DNA of 64,000 nucleotides from Phaseolus vulgaris (Eukaryota > Streptophyta > Magnoliopsida > Fabales > Fabaceae), in contig NC_023754.2 of assembly GCF_000499845.2 (NCBI RefSeq), positions 10,980,618 to 11,044,617 of the forward strand, in the 5' to 3' direction. The translations under genes and the position numbers were made by a program. The notes under the pieces were generated by a model, which had not been told where the DNA came from, did no database searches, and worked only from the letters and a program-made list of their open reading frames with translations. Positions 12,290-24,600 of the stretch are shown piece by piece (the stretch's first letter is position 1; each line of letters starts with the position of its first letter).

Positions 12290-12640
12290 ATACATATTAT
12301 GACAAAGTCCCATCCTCATAATCCAAATCTTTTATCCTAAGGTGTTATCAAATTTTAACCAACTCCCCTTACCTAAAAATCTAGCTACTCAAATATGTCT
12401 TGGTTTCACATAGAAAACTCAAACTTACTCACAAAAATTCATAAACATTAAACTAAAGATATCACTACAACCCTAAATTAGAAGGTATTAATCTTTGTCC
12501 ATCAAATCACACACAACACAAATTCCTATGTGTGCAACCATCCACTTGCAACTAACCCAAAAGAAGGGACAGAAAGAAACTGACCCAAATATAAACATTG
12601 TTCCAACCTCAAATCTATTGAGATAACATCGTTAGAATCA
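12290..12640 (-). repeat. Divergent LTR-like fragment beside the Gypsy LTR
   Basis: The block from about 12305 (cccatcctcataatccaaatc, then atcctaaggtgttat and ccccttaccta) repeats in order a block of the LTR at about 11630-11700 (tcccttccgcattcagatc, atcctagggtgctat, tcccttacctc). It appears to be a piece of a related, older LTR. The borders are approximate. Confidence 0.4.
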
Positions 12641-13195
12641 ATTATCGAATTCAACGTATTGTTTGCTTTAGAGCTCGAAGTCTATCATATTTTTGTCCTT
12701 AAAAGAGACCTTAGAGGATTAAGTGGACATACCGAAATAAGCCTTCCAATTGAGGTATAAGGGGAACGAGAATTTGTCTTTGGAACTGCTTTTTCATTCC
12801 CCTAGTCGAGGACTAAAGGAATGAGGGTTTGTCTTTGGAATATTTTTTCCATGCCTACAAATGGTATCAAAATGTTCTAATGAAGAGATATCATGATCCC
12901 TAGTTAGATAATTCAGTGTGCTGCTTATTCCAACAATCTTATTTATAGTTAACTATTTTCTCGGGCTTATATTTCTTCTACCAAATTTAAGGTCTACATC
13001 CCTAATTTCTTGTCTCATATTATTGTTTATTTTCTTAATTACTAATTATTTAATCCTAGTTACTTATATTAAGATTTATCATGCTACCTTTCATATTTGT
13101 TCTATATTATGTATTTATTTCAACTTGATTGTGATAAAATCTTAATATATTTATATGAGACACATATATTTCAATTTATTTGTTGATATTCAAAT
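12641..13195. other. Intergenic DNA
   Basis: No gene seen. It contains an imperfect internal repeat (gagaatttgtctttggaa near 12770 and gagggtttgtctttggaa near 12822). Confidence 0.4.
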
Positions 13196-13525
13196 TTTAT
13201 TTTTGCTAATTAGTCTTAAGTGGTAAAACTTGCTCAAGATAGGTTAGAATCCTACATATCAGTTCCTTAAGTCTTGAATGACAAGACTAAGGCAAGGCAA
13301 AGTTTTACCTTGCTCAAGATAGATCAAAATTTTGCATGTCAGTCCCTTAAGTCTTGAGTGACAAGACTAAGGCAGGTCAAAATTTTACCTATCACTACAC
13401 AATCCCTCAAGTCTTAAGTGATAAGACTTGTTAAAGGTATGTCAGAGTCATACCTATCACTACATAATCTCTTGAGTGACAAGACTTGCTTAAGATAATT
13501 AAAAATTCTACATATCACTACAAAC
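13196..13525. repeat. Five-copy degenerate repeat carrying a hairpin motif
   Basis: The core AGTCTTGAGTGACAAGACT (stem AGTCTTG/CAAGACT, 5-nt loop) or close variants occur near 13210, 13272, 13351, 13412 and 13469. They are separated by sequence that is also repeated (cttgctcaagataggt; cctatcactacacaatc). Spacings are about 57 to 79 bp, so this is an irregular tandem array. Confidence 0.7.
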
Positions 13526-14544
13526 ATGAATGTAAAAATATTTTATTAGAGTTTAGTTTTTATTAAAATTTATTATATTTTGTAAGTCTAAATTATCATT
13601 TTATTAAAATTGAAAAGTGTTTAATACTACTAATTAAGTTTGAATAAAAAGAATCTATAGCTTGTATTTGTTTTTTCAAATCGAATTCTAAGTATTTTCT
13701 TATCGAAGCAAGTATAAAAGACAACTTGTTAGATGAATTGATAATAAGTCTACATGTTATTAAAGTCATTATGTACACTAAGCTAACTAATCTTACAAAT
13801 AGTTGTAATTGATGGTTCAAATGATTTAATCATATTTTTGCTTAAGTTACTTTGAGTGTTGAAATTTCTTATTCGTTAAGGGACTTGTAAGATAGTTCAA
13901 TGTTTGAAATTTGTATTTAGTATGAAATATTGAAATGAGTTGACTTGGTTGTTTTATGATCGAATTCTGAAATGTTAAAAAACAATATTTGGGTAAGTGA
14001 AAATTGTATTCTAAATTAGTTCTTCACGTTGTGAATTTTGAAATTTTGTGAAAATAATGTAAATAGATAAAATTTAAAACCTCCATATACATTGGATTTT
14101 TATTTTATTATATAATTCTTATGTGTTAAATATTTTAGATTTAAATATTTTTTTAGTTTTTAATAAAATTAATGTGTTTTTATAAGAAAATTCTTCGTTT
14201 TTAATCCTCAATAAGTGCAAATAATTGTTTTTTAATTTTTCAGAACATAAGTACATTTTATTTTTCTTTATTTTTCATTTTTCAAAAATTTGAAATCACT
14301 AATTTTAATCTTTTAACACCCGCTTATATTATATCTTAATGTTTTCAAAAGCGTAACATGATGACACTATATCACAAATATGACTTGGGACTGCTACTTG
14401 ACATTTCTTTCAACATATACGCAGTTGATAAGTACATGATTTTCAATTTTAAAGGATAAAAAAACAAAGAAAAAACTTACATAGATCAAGTTTTTATTGG
14501 ACTAACATCCTATTAAGTAAATATTTTATAAATGGTTAAAATTC
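13526..14544. other. AT-rich intergenic DNA
   Basis: No gene, RNA or element recognised. Confidence 0.5.
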
Positions 14545-14817
14545 TCGTACAAGAAAATCATAGAAACCAATTTTTAAAAACAAAAAATAATTAATTGTTA
14601 TATTGACTAAATTAGAGACCATTTTAGACACTAAAAAAAATTTAGTTTCTAAATTAATTTTTATTTTTATTAAATAGTTTCTAAATTGATATTTAATTAA
14701 CTACCAAAGTTTTAACTACCAATTATTTTTCTAAAATAGTCTCTAACTTAGTTAATGTAATAACTAATTATTTTTTGTCTCTAAAATTGGTTTCTATTTT
14801 ATGTTTTTCTTGTAGTG
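14545..14817. mobile_element. Foldback MITE, family with CACTA-like ends (copy 2)
   Basis: The left end TCGTACAAGAAAATCA and right end TTTTTCTTGTAGTG match the family; the body (taattgttatattgactaaattagagacc ... its complement) is an inverted repeat. At 273 bp it is about 100 bp shorter than the copies at 22066 and 43813, apparently by loss in the centre. Flanking 3-mers (TTC, GCT) do not match. Confidence 0.75.
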
Positions 14818-16042
14818 GCTTCTTACACTTTTGGATATATGGTGTAAAACTCTACATTCATTTAGAAGGAAATATTATCATTTATAACCATTTTTCTTTT
14901 AAGTTCATTCTAGTCATTTTTGAATAGTTGGTAGTGTAGTTTTATACGATATTTTTGAAATATCTCTTCTCAACTCTCATGGTTGAGCTTGATGCTTTTT
15001 TTTGTATATGCAAAGACTATACTTAATGGTACCAATAATATCTAAGCAATTTTAAGAAGTTAACATATGTATAAGTGTTTTGTATAATTATTTAGAAATT
15101 ATTGATAGAGTAATATTTTTTTCTGGATATTTTACTTTTTGGAATTACACAAAAAAATTTAATCTAATAATGATCGTAATAGGATCGAAACATTCCTTTG
15201 AATACTTTATATTTCTTTTACTGATAAAAAAGATAATTCTTAACCTTAAAAAAGAAAAGCAGATAAGAAATGAAAGAGAGCAAAGTGTTCAGAAAAATGT
15301 TTTATCACATTAAAAGACATCGATTTTGAAATTTAAATATTAGAAGACAGATATAAATTTAAAGATACTTTTAAAAAAGTGATACCTTAGTCAGTGTTTT
15401 GTTTAAAATTACGTTAGTTCATATTTAAACGTGATTTTAGATTACTCATGTTAATGATTTTTTTTTCTTTACACTTTATTGGTAAACGAGACTTGATTCG
15501 TCATTAACAATAAAATATTTAATTATATTGGATCTGGTTTTGAAAAAAAAAAGTGTTTTTGATACTAAACACTGAATTTAAGAAATTAAAAATTATTTTA
15601 GTTTTTTTTTAATTTTAATGTTTAGAGACTAAAATATATATTGTTTTATTAGATTTTTTAAGAAAAAAAAATTGAAACAAAAACCAGAGTTATTGTACGT
15701 TTCAAAAACTAAAAATTTAATTAACTCGTAACAAATTATGCAAAATGAGAAAGTAAAATTATATGTAGTGTAGATTTATTAAAATACACGTTACTTTTTA
15801 TTTTATTTTGCACATCTCCCCGTTTCGTAAGCAAAATCCCACCAAATCTATCCATTATATACACCACAATAATCCATCTTTACTTTTTTATCATTAACAT
15901 CTAATTATTAATTATGATGCTAATCATGTGCAAGATCAAAACATTTGATTCCTCATGCACTTTAAATTATAGAGGGCAATTATGACTTGCATATTAGAAA
16001 ACTAAACAATTAAGTGCATCAATCTCTAGTTCTATGATATTT
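14818..16042. other. AT-rich intergenic DNA
   Basis: No gene seen; short open frames here have no recognisable domain. Confidence 0.5.
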
Positions 16043-16276
16043 AAGGGGTAGTTTTGTTTAGACAGAAAATAAGTGCTTTTAAAAAAAAGTGATTTTTATA
16101 AAAGTAGAAATTGTTTTATGTTTATTTTGTTTATGTATTATTTAGATAAACAGTTTAAAGTAACTTATGAAAATAAACAGCTTATTTTAAAAAGTTTAAA
16201 TAAATATATAAAAAATTACAGTAAGCACTTTTTTATTAAAATAAGTGCTGTTTTTTCATAAAAGTGAAAACAAACA
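16043..16276. mobile_element. Possible hAT-type MITE
   Basis: The stretch begins tagttttgtttagacag and ends agtgaaaacaaac, and AAATAAGTGCTTTT near the left is mirrored by AAAATAAGTGCTG and AAGCACTT near the right. Such 'aataagtgctt' foldbacks are common in legume genomes. The termini are imperfect and no target duplication was fixed. Confidence 0.3.
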
Positions 16277-17067
16277 TATCATGGTGTGTCCAACTTTTGC
16301 ATTAACTAACTTATTTGATTTTGGAACACACACAACAGTGGTTTGTTATGATAGAAGCCCTTTCAATTTCTTCTGAGTGATCTTCTTTTGCTTTTCCACA
16401 AAAAAGTTGTAGTGTGCTTCCAGACACACTCTTTGAGCCAGAAACAAAAAACCCTTAAAATTTGATGTAAAAGTTGTATTCTAGAGCATGATGGGCACTT
16501 AAAGATGTCCATGGATGGTTTAATCATGTCACTAGAGCTGCATGAAAGAAGATTCCAAATCTGGATCAGCTGCCATGTTGGACCCTCTCATTAAGTTCAC
16601 AAATCAGAGAGATGAAAGTTATGTGAAATGAAAAAAAAAGCAAAGTGCAATGGTGAAACTGGTCTCAAAAACCGACACAAAGTGGAACACTAAAAATTAA
16701 TTGGGTGATGAATCTGTCTGTGGTTAATGGTTATCCATATACAATTTTTTTTTCTACTCCAACAACAACACTTGCTTTTGCTTTTGCTTTTTAAAAGCTA
16801 AAGATGACACCAAAGCAGTGTGTGTAAGTGTGTGCGTGAATGTGAAGAAGAAAAAGTGTTGAGGGAAGAGAGAAGGGAAAGAAAGAGAACATTGGATGCT
16901 GTTAGTGTTGTGCTAGCTTTCTATGCTCTTCATTAGACAATTCATCTTATCATTCTGTTAGTGTGTTTAACCTTTTAAGGTCTATGAAATGGTGTGATTG
17001 CTGTTTCCCTCTCAGAGTGTTTCTGGTTTCTTTCATATCCTACTCCTCTGAGCCACTTCTCTCACAA
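16277..17067 (+). promoter_or_regulatory. Upstream region of the BAM3-like gene
   Basis: This holds the promoter and leader of the receptor kinase. A GA-rich tract (gaagaagaaaaagtgttgag to gggaaagaaagagaac, about 16843-16890) is typical of plant 5' leaders. No unambiguous TATA box could be assigned. An in-frame ATG at 16984 would add 28 residues to the protein. Confidence 0.4.
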
Positions 17068-20000
17068 ATGGCTACCCTTTCTTCTTCCAGTTTTGTACCA
17101 TTTTGCATGCTCTTGTTCCTTGTGTCTCTCACTAGTCCTGCTTATGTTTCTTCAGTTCCACTTTCCTTGAGAAGGCAAGCTTCTATGCTTGTTTCTATGA
17201 AGCAAGATTTTGGAGTTGCTAACTCTTCTCTCAGAAGCTGGGACATGTCAAACTACTTGTCCCTTTGCAGTTGGTATGGCATTCAGTGTGACCATGACAA
17301 CAGGTCTGTGGTGTCACTTGACATATCCGGTTTGAATGCTTCAGGTTCAGTTTCACCTGCCATCACAGGACTCTTGAGCCTTGTGAGTGTGTCACTCCAG
17401 GGAAATGGCTTCTCTGGGGAGTTTCCAAGTGACATCCACAAGCTACCAAGGCTGAGGTTCCTCAACATCTCTGTGAACATGTTCAGTGGGAATTTGAGTT
17501 GGAAATTCTCCCAGCTAAAGGAGCTTGAAGTGGTGGATGTTTATGACAATGCTTTCAACGGCTCACTTCCTCTGGGTGTCACTGATCTCCCAAAGATCAA
17601 GCACTTGAACTTTGGAGGGAACTACTTCTCTGGGGAAATCCCTCTAAGCTATGGAAACATGTGGCAGCTAAACTTTCTGTCCCTTGCAGGAAATGATTTG
17701 AGAGGATTCATACCAAGTGAGCTTGGGAATCTCACCAACCTCACTCATCTTTTCTTGGGATACTATAATCAGTTTGATGGTGGAATCCCTCCTCAGTTTG
17801 GTAAGCTGACCAATTTGGTTCATCTAGACATTGCAAACTGTGGCTTGACAGGTCCAATTCCTGTTGAGTTGGGAAACCTCAAGAAGTTAGACACTCTCTT
17901 CTTGCAAACCAATCAGCTAAGTGGTTCAATCCCTCCCCAGCTAGGAAACTTGACTAGATTAAAAGCTCTTGATCTATCATTCAACATGCTCACAGGAGGC
18001 ATCCCTGATGAGTTCTCAGCCCTTCAAGAGCTTACCCTCTTGAACTTGTTTATAAACAAGCTGCATGGAGAAATTCCTCACTTCATTTCTGAGCTACCAA
18101 ACTTGGAGACTCTGAAGCTTTGGCAGAACAACTTCACTGGAGTGATTCCTTCAAATCTTGGCCAGAATGGCAGGTTGGTTGAGCTTGACTTGTCAACAAA
18201 TAAGCTCACTGGTTTGGTACCAAAATTTCTGTGCCTTGGAAAGAGGCTGAAAATTTTGATTCTGCTCAAGAACTTTCTGTTTGGATCTTTGCCTGAGGAT
18301 CTTGGTCAATGCCACACACTCCAAAGAGTCCGTTTGGGTCAGAACTATTTAACCGGGCCATTGCCACACGAGTTTCTCTATTTGCCTGAACTATTACTTG
18401 TGGAGCTGCAAAACAATTATCTCAGTGGTGGCTTCCCACAATCAGCAAGCAGCACACCCTCCAAACTAGCACAATTGAACCTATCAAACAACCGCTTCTC
18501 AGGGTTTCTTCCAGCCTCAATTTCAAATTTTCCAAACTTGCAAATTCTTCTCCTTAGTGGAAACAGATTCTCTGGAGAAATCCCACCAGTTATAGGGAGT
18601 TTGAAAAGTATCCTCAAGTTGGATATAAGTATCAACAACTTTTCAGGTACTATTCCACCCGAGATAGGTAATTGTGTCTTACTCACCTATTTAGATTTCA
18701 GCCAAAACCAACTATCAGGTCCCATTCCTGTCCAAATTGCTCAAATTCACATATTAAACTATCTTAATGTGTCATGGAACCACCTAAACCAAAGCCTTCC
18801 CAAGGAACTTAGGGCCATGAAGGGCTTAACTACAGCAGATTTCTCTCACAACAACTTCTCAGGTTCAATACCCGAGGGGGGGCAATTCTCAATCTTTAAT
18901 TATACATCCTTTGTAGGTAACCCTCAGCTATGTGGTTATGACTCCAAGCCATGCAACCTTTCTTCAACAGCTACTTTGGAGTCTCAAGAAAAAAAGAGTG
19001 CAAAACCAGGGGTCCCAGGGAAGTTCAAGTTCCTTTTTGCATTGGCATTGTTGGGGTGCTCATTGGTGTTTGCAACCTTGGCCATCATCAAGAGTAGAAA
19101 GACTAGGAGGCACACCAATTCATGGAAGTTAACAGCATTCCAGAAGCTGGAGTATGGGAGTGAGGACATCATAGGGTGCATAAAGGAAAGCAATGTCATA
19201 GGAAGAGGTGGATCTGGGGTTGTGTACAGAGGAACCATGCCAAATGGAGAGGAAGTGGCAGTGAAGAAGCTGTTGGGAATCAACAAAGGATCTTCCCATG
19301 ACAATGGCCTCTCTGCAGAAATAAGAACATTAGGTAGAATCAGACACAGGTACATTGTGAGGTTGCTAGCATTTTGCTCAAACAGAGAGACCAATTTGCT
19401 TGTCTATGATTACATGCCAAATGGAAGCTTGGGGGAAGTCTTGCATGGGAAGAGAGGTGAGTTTCTCAAGTGGGACACCAGGCTCAAAATAGCCATAGAA
19501 GCTGCAAAAGGACTTTGTTATTTGCACCATGATTGTTCCCCTTTGATAATCCATAGAGATGTCAAGTCAAACAACATACTTCTGAACTCTGATTTTGAGG
19601 CTCATGTTGCTGATTTTGGGCTTGCCAAGTTCATGCAAGATAATGGGGCATCAGAGTGCATGTCTTCCATTGCTGGTTCCTATGGCTATATTGCTCCAGG
19701 TACTTACTTTAAATATTCAACTACATATAATTGGAGAATCATGATTGATAACTTCAAGTGGATCTATATCTTCTGTCTCAGTCTATAATTTTCTAGCATC
19801 ACTAACTTCAAGTTCAACACATTATTACCCAACCCCCTCCCTCCACCTACTAAAAAATATTGTATACTATTGTGCTAGCACACATGGTCTGAACAATTTT
19901 TACCTCTACATGAAAATTTTATTAGCTCTTCTTTTCAGCTGAAATTTTTTAGTCCTCAAATTACTTGTTTAGTCCTCAAATTACAGTACCATACTGACAT

Positions 20001-21428
20001 ATAAATATGAGACCATGTAACAGTTTTGCCCTCCAAATAAAGTTTGGAAGACATTGTTGTTTAGTGACTAAATTTGGCCAAATGAAATGAGAGAAAATCA
20101 ACAAGAAGAATGATTATTGAGGCTCTTTTTCCCAAGGATAAAAATCAAAATTCATAGCAAAAAGTTCCATGTATTAAATGCACTTCCAATTTATTTTTTG
20201 GGTACAATATTCTTTCCCCTCCATAGCCACTGTAGCATGTACTTGGTCTTTTTTTTTGGGACCACAGTGTCCAACACCATGTACGTGGATTCCTAGACTG
20301 ACTAGTAAAGGCTCCACTAACACAGAGGAATTTCTTTTCACTTTTTTTTTCACGCTAAATGGGTGTGTGCTTGCTTTTTTGCATGCCTTGAAACTACAAA
20401 CCCTTAAACCAGAACAAACCACAGCCATCCCTTTTTGACCATCTTCATATCAGTAACAGTCACTGAATGCTCATTAACCAAATGCATATATTTTACCCCC
20501 AACAAAGTTTCAGAATGAGATCTGTGATTCACTTTCTCAAAACCCCAGATGAAAAAGAAACATGAAGAGTTTAGACACAAGACACAAGTTGGTTACCTTT
20601 TAGAAATTTAAATTGCTACTTTGGAAAATTAAAATGAAACTTTACCCTTTATCTGTAAAATAATGTTGGACTAGTCTTCCTTTAACTTACCCTCTTTTCC
20701 CTCATTTATTATTATGCTAAATTAATAATTTGATCCTTTTACCTTGTACCATTCTATTCTACATTAAAATAAAAACTTCAACTTTTATTCCTATTGCAAA
20801 GGAAAACCAAGCAAAATCTTACTTGTTGTAATTTGACAATTGACAATGACTGATTTATGAATGTCTTTCATTTAAAAGCTAAAATTTTAGTGTTTTCTTA
20901 TGTAGGACTAAAATCAGTGACATGGATAGTGACCATTTAACATTATTATATATCTGTGTGTGTGAACATTTAACATTATCATATATGTGTAATATCAAGT
21001 TTATTATACAGTCTATAGTGCTACTTTAACTGTTGAAGCTTAAGGATTGAAATCCAGCTTTTGTTTTACTGATTTTTGTTTATGTTGCAGAATATGCATA
21101 CACATTGAAAGTGGATGAGAAAAGTGATGTTTACAGCTTTGGAGTGGTGCTGCTAGAACTCATAACAGGGAGAAGGCCAGTGGGGAACTTTGGGGAAGAT
21201 GGATTAGACATTGTTCAATGGATCAAGATGCAAACAAATGGGAACAAAGAGATGGTGATGAAGATCCTTGATGAGAGGCTACATCAAATTCCTTTGGCTG
21301 AAGCAAAGCAGGTGTTTTTTGTGGCAAAGTTGTGTGTTCATGAACACAGTGTGGAGCGACCAACCATGAGAGAAGTGGTTGAAATGCTTGCACAAGCTAA
21401 ACAACCAAATACATTTCAAATGCAGTGA
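17068..21428 (+). CDS. BAM3: BAM3-like leucine-rich repeat receptor-like kinase
   Basis: Two exons, 17068-19699 and 21091-21428, joined by a 1391-bp intron (CAG|GT ... GCAG|AA) that splits the Glu of the APE motif; total 989 aa. Order: signal peptide (about 1-28); LRR N-cap with the paired-Cys motif [10 protein letters not shown]; about 20 LRRs of the LxxLxLxxNxLxGxIP type; transmembrane helix about 654-675 followed by basic residues; kinase from about 705. Kinase motifs: GRGGSG loop, Lys733 in VAVKK, HRD at 829-831 (RD kinase), DFG at 849, APE with E878. It ends [10 protein letters not shown]; Arabidopsis BAM3 has 992 aa and also carries PNTF near its C-terminus. Family role: plasma-membrane receptor for CLE peptides, chiefly in protophloem and meristem control. 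ATG 17068 is preferred because a hydrophobic signal peptide follows at once. Confidence 0.93.
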
Positions 21429-21734
21429 TCTAGAAAAGTAAAAGAGAACAAGTTAAACAAAAGAAAAGGATGACTACTTCTTTCATACATATGCTTTGTA
21501 TTGGTTTCTAAACTAGTTTGTCAAATGAAATTTTTATGTTATTTTTCTTTGCCCTTTTACTTTACTAGCACCTCTTCAATGGGTGCAAGAGAGTCACTAT
21601 AACATGTTATGCATGGAAAATGTAGAATTAATGTTAACCTGTCCATGCTATGTTAAAAGTTTGTATAATACATAGGGATTTTGTTTGGTATGAGAAAACA
21701 TTTTATGTTCTTACTTTAATTACAAAGATTTGTT

Positions 21735-21780
<46 letters not shown>

Positions 21781-22065
21781 TAAAGGAATTAAAAATAGTG
21801 TGGAAAAGTTAAAAGAAAATGTTTAATAATGAAGGTTTAAATGTGTTGGTGATTAATATGTGACTGATTTTTTAAATTTTAATAACTTTCGTTTTATAAA
21901 TTGAGTATTTATTAAGTTATAAACTTTTGGTTTGAGTCCTTCAAAATATTAATTTTTTAATAGATTTTAAAAATCTTTCTATATTTTTTAATTTTTTTAT
22001 CATAATAATAATTTTTTATTACCTAATATTAAATATATCATATGTAATACCTGAATGTGGATAAT
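21429..22065. other. 3' flank of the BAM3-like gene
   Basis: No further gene. This will contain the 3' UTR and poly(A) signals, then a long AT microsatellite, then AT-rich spacer up to the MITE at 22066. Confidence 0.5.
21738..21777. repeat. (TA)20 microsatellite
   Basis: About twenty uninterrupted TA units, the longest dinucleotide run in the window, some 310 bp after the BAM3-like stop codon. Confidence 0.95.
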
Positions 22066-22439
22066 CGCTACAACAAAATCATGAAATAGAAACCAATTTT
22101 ATAGAAAAAAATAATTAGTTGTTATAATAACTAAATTAAAAACTAGCTTATAAACTAAAAAAAAAATTGGTTTCTAAATTAGTTTTTATTATTGTTAAAT
22201 AGTTTGTATCTAACTAACTACCAAAGTTTTAACTAACAATTATTTAGATTCTAAATTTGGTAGTAAAAATTTTTGTTGCTAATTAAATACCAATTTAGAA
22301 TCCATTTAACAATAATAGAAACTAATTTAGAAATAAAAAAAAATTTTAGTCTCTAAAATGGTTTCTAATTTAGTCACTATATCAACTAATTATTTTTTGT
22401 CTCTAAAATTAGTTTCTATTTCATGATTTTCTTGTAGTA
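22066..22439. mobile_element. Foldback MITE, family with CACTA-like ends (copy 3, with target duplication)
   Basis: 374 bp from CGCTACAACAAAATCATG to CATGATTTTCTTGTAGTA. It is flanked on both sides by AAT (22063-22065 and 22440-22442), a perfect 3-bp target duplication as expected for CACTA transposition. The arms are complementary nearly to the centre. No ORF. Confidence 0.85.
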
Positions 22440-23089
22440 AATACAACAGAAGAAAGTAATGTTAAATATTTATTTTTTGTAATTTATTAAGTAATTAATT
22501 TTAAAAATATTAAGTAATCAAGACAAAAGTAAATTATATATCAAAAGTTAATAGGAGAGGGGGCGATTCAACATAAAAATGAATGATGCACATACTCGTA
22601 TAAAGATTAAGATATTAATTTCAATTTAACATCTTAAGATAAAGACAATAAACACGTGAGTTTTTCTCTTTGTATGTTGTTATCTTAGTTATCTTTATTC
22701 TGTGGAACTTTTAGTTCACATTGAATTTATATTAATCTCTGTTTTAGTCTCTTCAAAATTGAATTATTCTCACTTGAGAGAAAAATATTGTTTAAGCACA
22801 AGTATATCGTAATGATCCTTCTTTTATAGCATAAATCTACAATGAGACTTGTTTTTCTTATAGAGAAGATTTTCAATACAAGAAATTTTCAAATTTTTAA
22901 GATTCATGATCACCTACTTTATATCATATTCTTCTACTTTATATCATTTTCATCTAACTCGGTTACCGACTCTTATACTACAAGTGGGTTCTTTGAAAGG
23001 GAAATATATAACAATAGGCTAAAATTATGACGTTTTTATAAATAAATTCATGTTTTTAAATTAAATTTAAAAATATAAATATTTTCGTA
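22440..23089. other. AT-rich intergenic DNA
   Basis: No gene or element recognised. Confidence 0.5.
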
Positions 23090-23765
23090 AATAGCTCCTA
23101 CGAAATTGGTTCATGCACTCAATGCCTTATGTGAAAAGCTTGGACTCATTTTCCTGTCCATGAGTTTTGCTCTATGCAGATTCTATTTATTTTACACACC
23201 CACCACCTTTTAATTTATTTTAAAATTATATATATATATATAATAAATATTTTAAACAAAAAAAAATTCTTAAAAAAACTATATCAATACTAAATTTTTA
23301 ATGAGAATGCTGAATTATTTTGAAAATTATAAAATTATTACTAATTAATACTTTAACTTCTCAACCCCCTCTTTGATATTCCCACTTCCAGCCCTTCACT
23401 ATTTGCAACATGTTTTGAAAAGCTTGGGCTATTCTGTTGCCCATGAGTTTTGCTCTATGCAGCTCCTATTTATTTTATACATTCATCAATTTTTAATTTC
23501 TTTTAAAATCATATATATATATATATATAAATTTAAACAAGTAATTTCTTAAAAGAACGTACTAAATTTTTAATGAGAATGCTTAATTATTTTGAACATT
23601 CTAAAATTACTACGAATTAATACTTTAACTTTTCAGACCTCTTCTCTTTGATGTCTCACTCCCAGCACTTCACTATTTGCAACATGTTTTAAAAAGTTTG
23701 GGTCCATTTTGCTGCCCATCAGTTTTGCTCTATGTCATCCCTGTTTATTTTGTACACCAAACAGC
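23090..23765. repeat. Three tandem units of about 280 bp
   Basis: The phrase ATGAGTTTTGCTCTATGCAG starts at 23160 and 23443, with a variant (ATCAGTTTTGCTCTATGTC) at 23718, so the period is 283 then 275 bp. Units 1 and 2 also share the following ttctatttattttacac, an AT microsatellite (about 23229-23242 and 23512-23530) and tttttaatgagaatgctgaa. Units 2 and 3 share cttcactatttgcaacatg. The third unit is cut short. Confidence 0.8.
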
Positions 23766-24249
23766 TTGGGCCCATTCAGCACCATCTTTTGTCAAGCACA
23801 TTCAACTGGACCATGATTTTTCCTATTTGTACCACCCTAGATACACTACAAAATCTGCATTCAAAAGCTAATTATGAAACAAAATTCCCCAAACCAAACT
23901 TTACTCTCACGTAACTCACATAAATTTCCACAAAATTATCAAACCAAAGAATAAAATGAAACAATCATAAACAACAAAATTTACTAAACCAAACCAAACC
24001 GTACAGAAAAATTATAAATAGAAACATTCATAACCAAAATCAAACTGAATCTAACAGCTCAAAATCAAACTTCGCCAATTAAAAAGGAAGAGGGAGCTGG
24101 AGCTGGAATGATGGAGGTGAACGTGGTGGAGCTTACTGAAATGAAGATGTATCGGTCGGACACTGGACGACCAAGTCAAGTAACATTCACAATATAAATG
24201 CGTAATAGAGAAGCAGTTGTAACTGAAGTTGAATGAGTCAAGGACATAC

Positions 24250-24600
24250 TTTAAGATACACTTCCATGATTTCAGGAAGTCACTATGCACGTTCTGATGA
24301 CCACTACTCACGTTTTGGTGAATTGATTACCTAGCCCACACAAGTGGGGGCCCAAGTCAACCTATAAATAAGATTCCTAAAGGGGGAAAAGGTATGTTTT
24401 TTCAGATCCTAAGGAACACACCCATTATACTAGCACTAACTTGAGCGTCGAAGTGCAATCGCAAGTACCCCCGACCGGTGGAGCACACACACAACGAGAG
24501 GAAGAGCCTCGAAGGATTAGGAGATTACCAACACGACAACGAATTGTGTACCAGTGGATAAATATTACCTAGGCCCCGTCATCCATACAGGTACAGAAGA
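24250..24600 (+). repeat. LTR-like fragment
   Basis: It has a TATA-like CCTATAAATA at about 24361, followed by acttgagcgtcgaagtgcaatcgcaagtacccc, a pattern familiar from the R/U5 part of plant Gypsy LTRs. The minus strand of the LTR at 191 has a comparable phrase (tcggagcaccttgcaggtag). No ends, primer site or coding region are attached. Confidence 0.35.

Noticed and set aside
20174..20438. Open frames on both strands inside the BAM3-like intron
   Set aside because: They lie wholly inside an intron with clear GT-AG borders and show no recognisable protein features.
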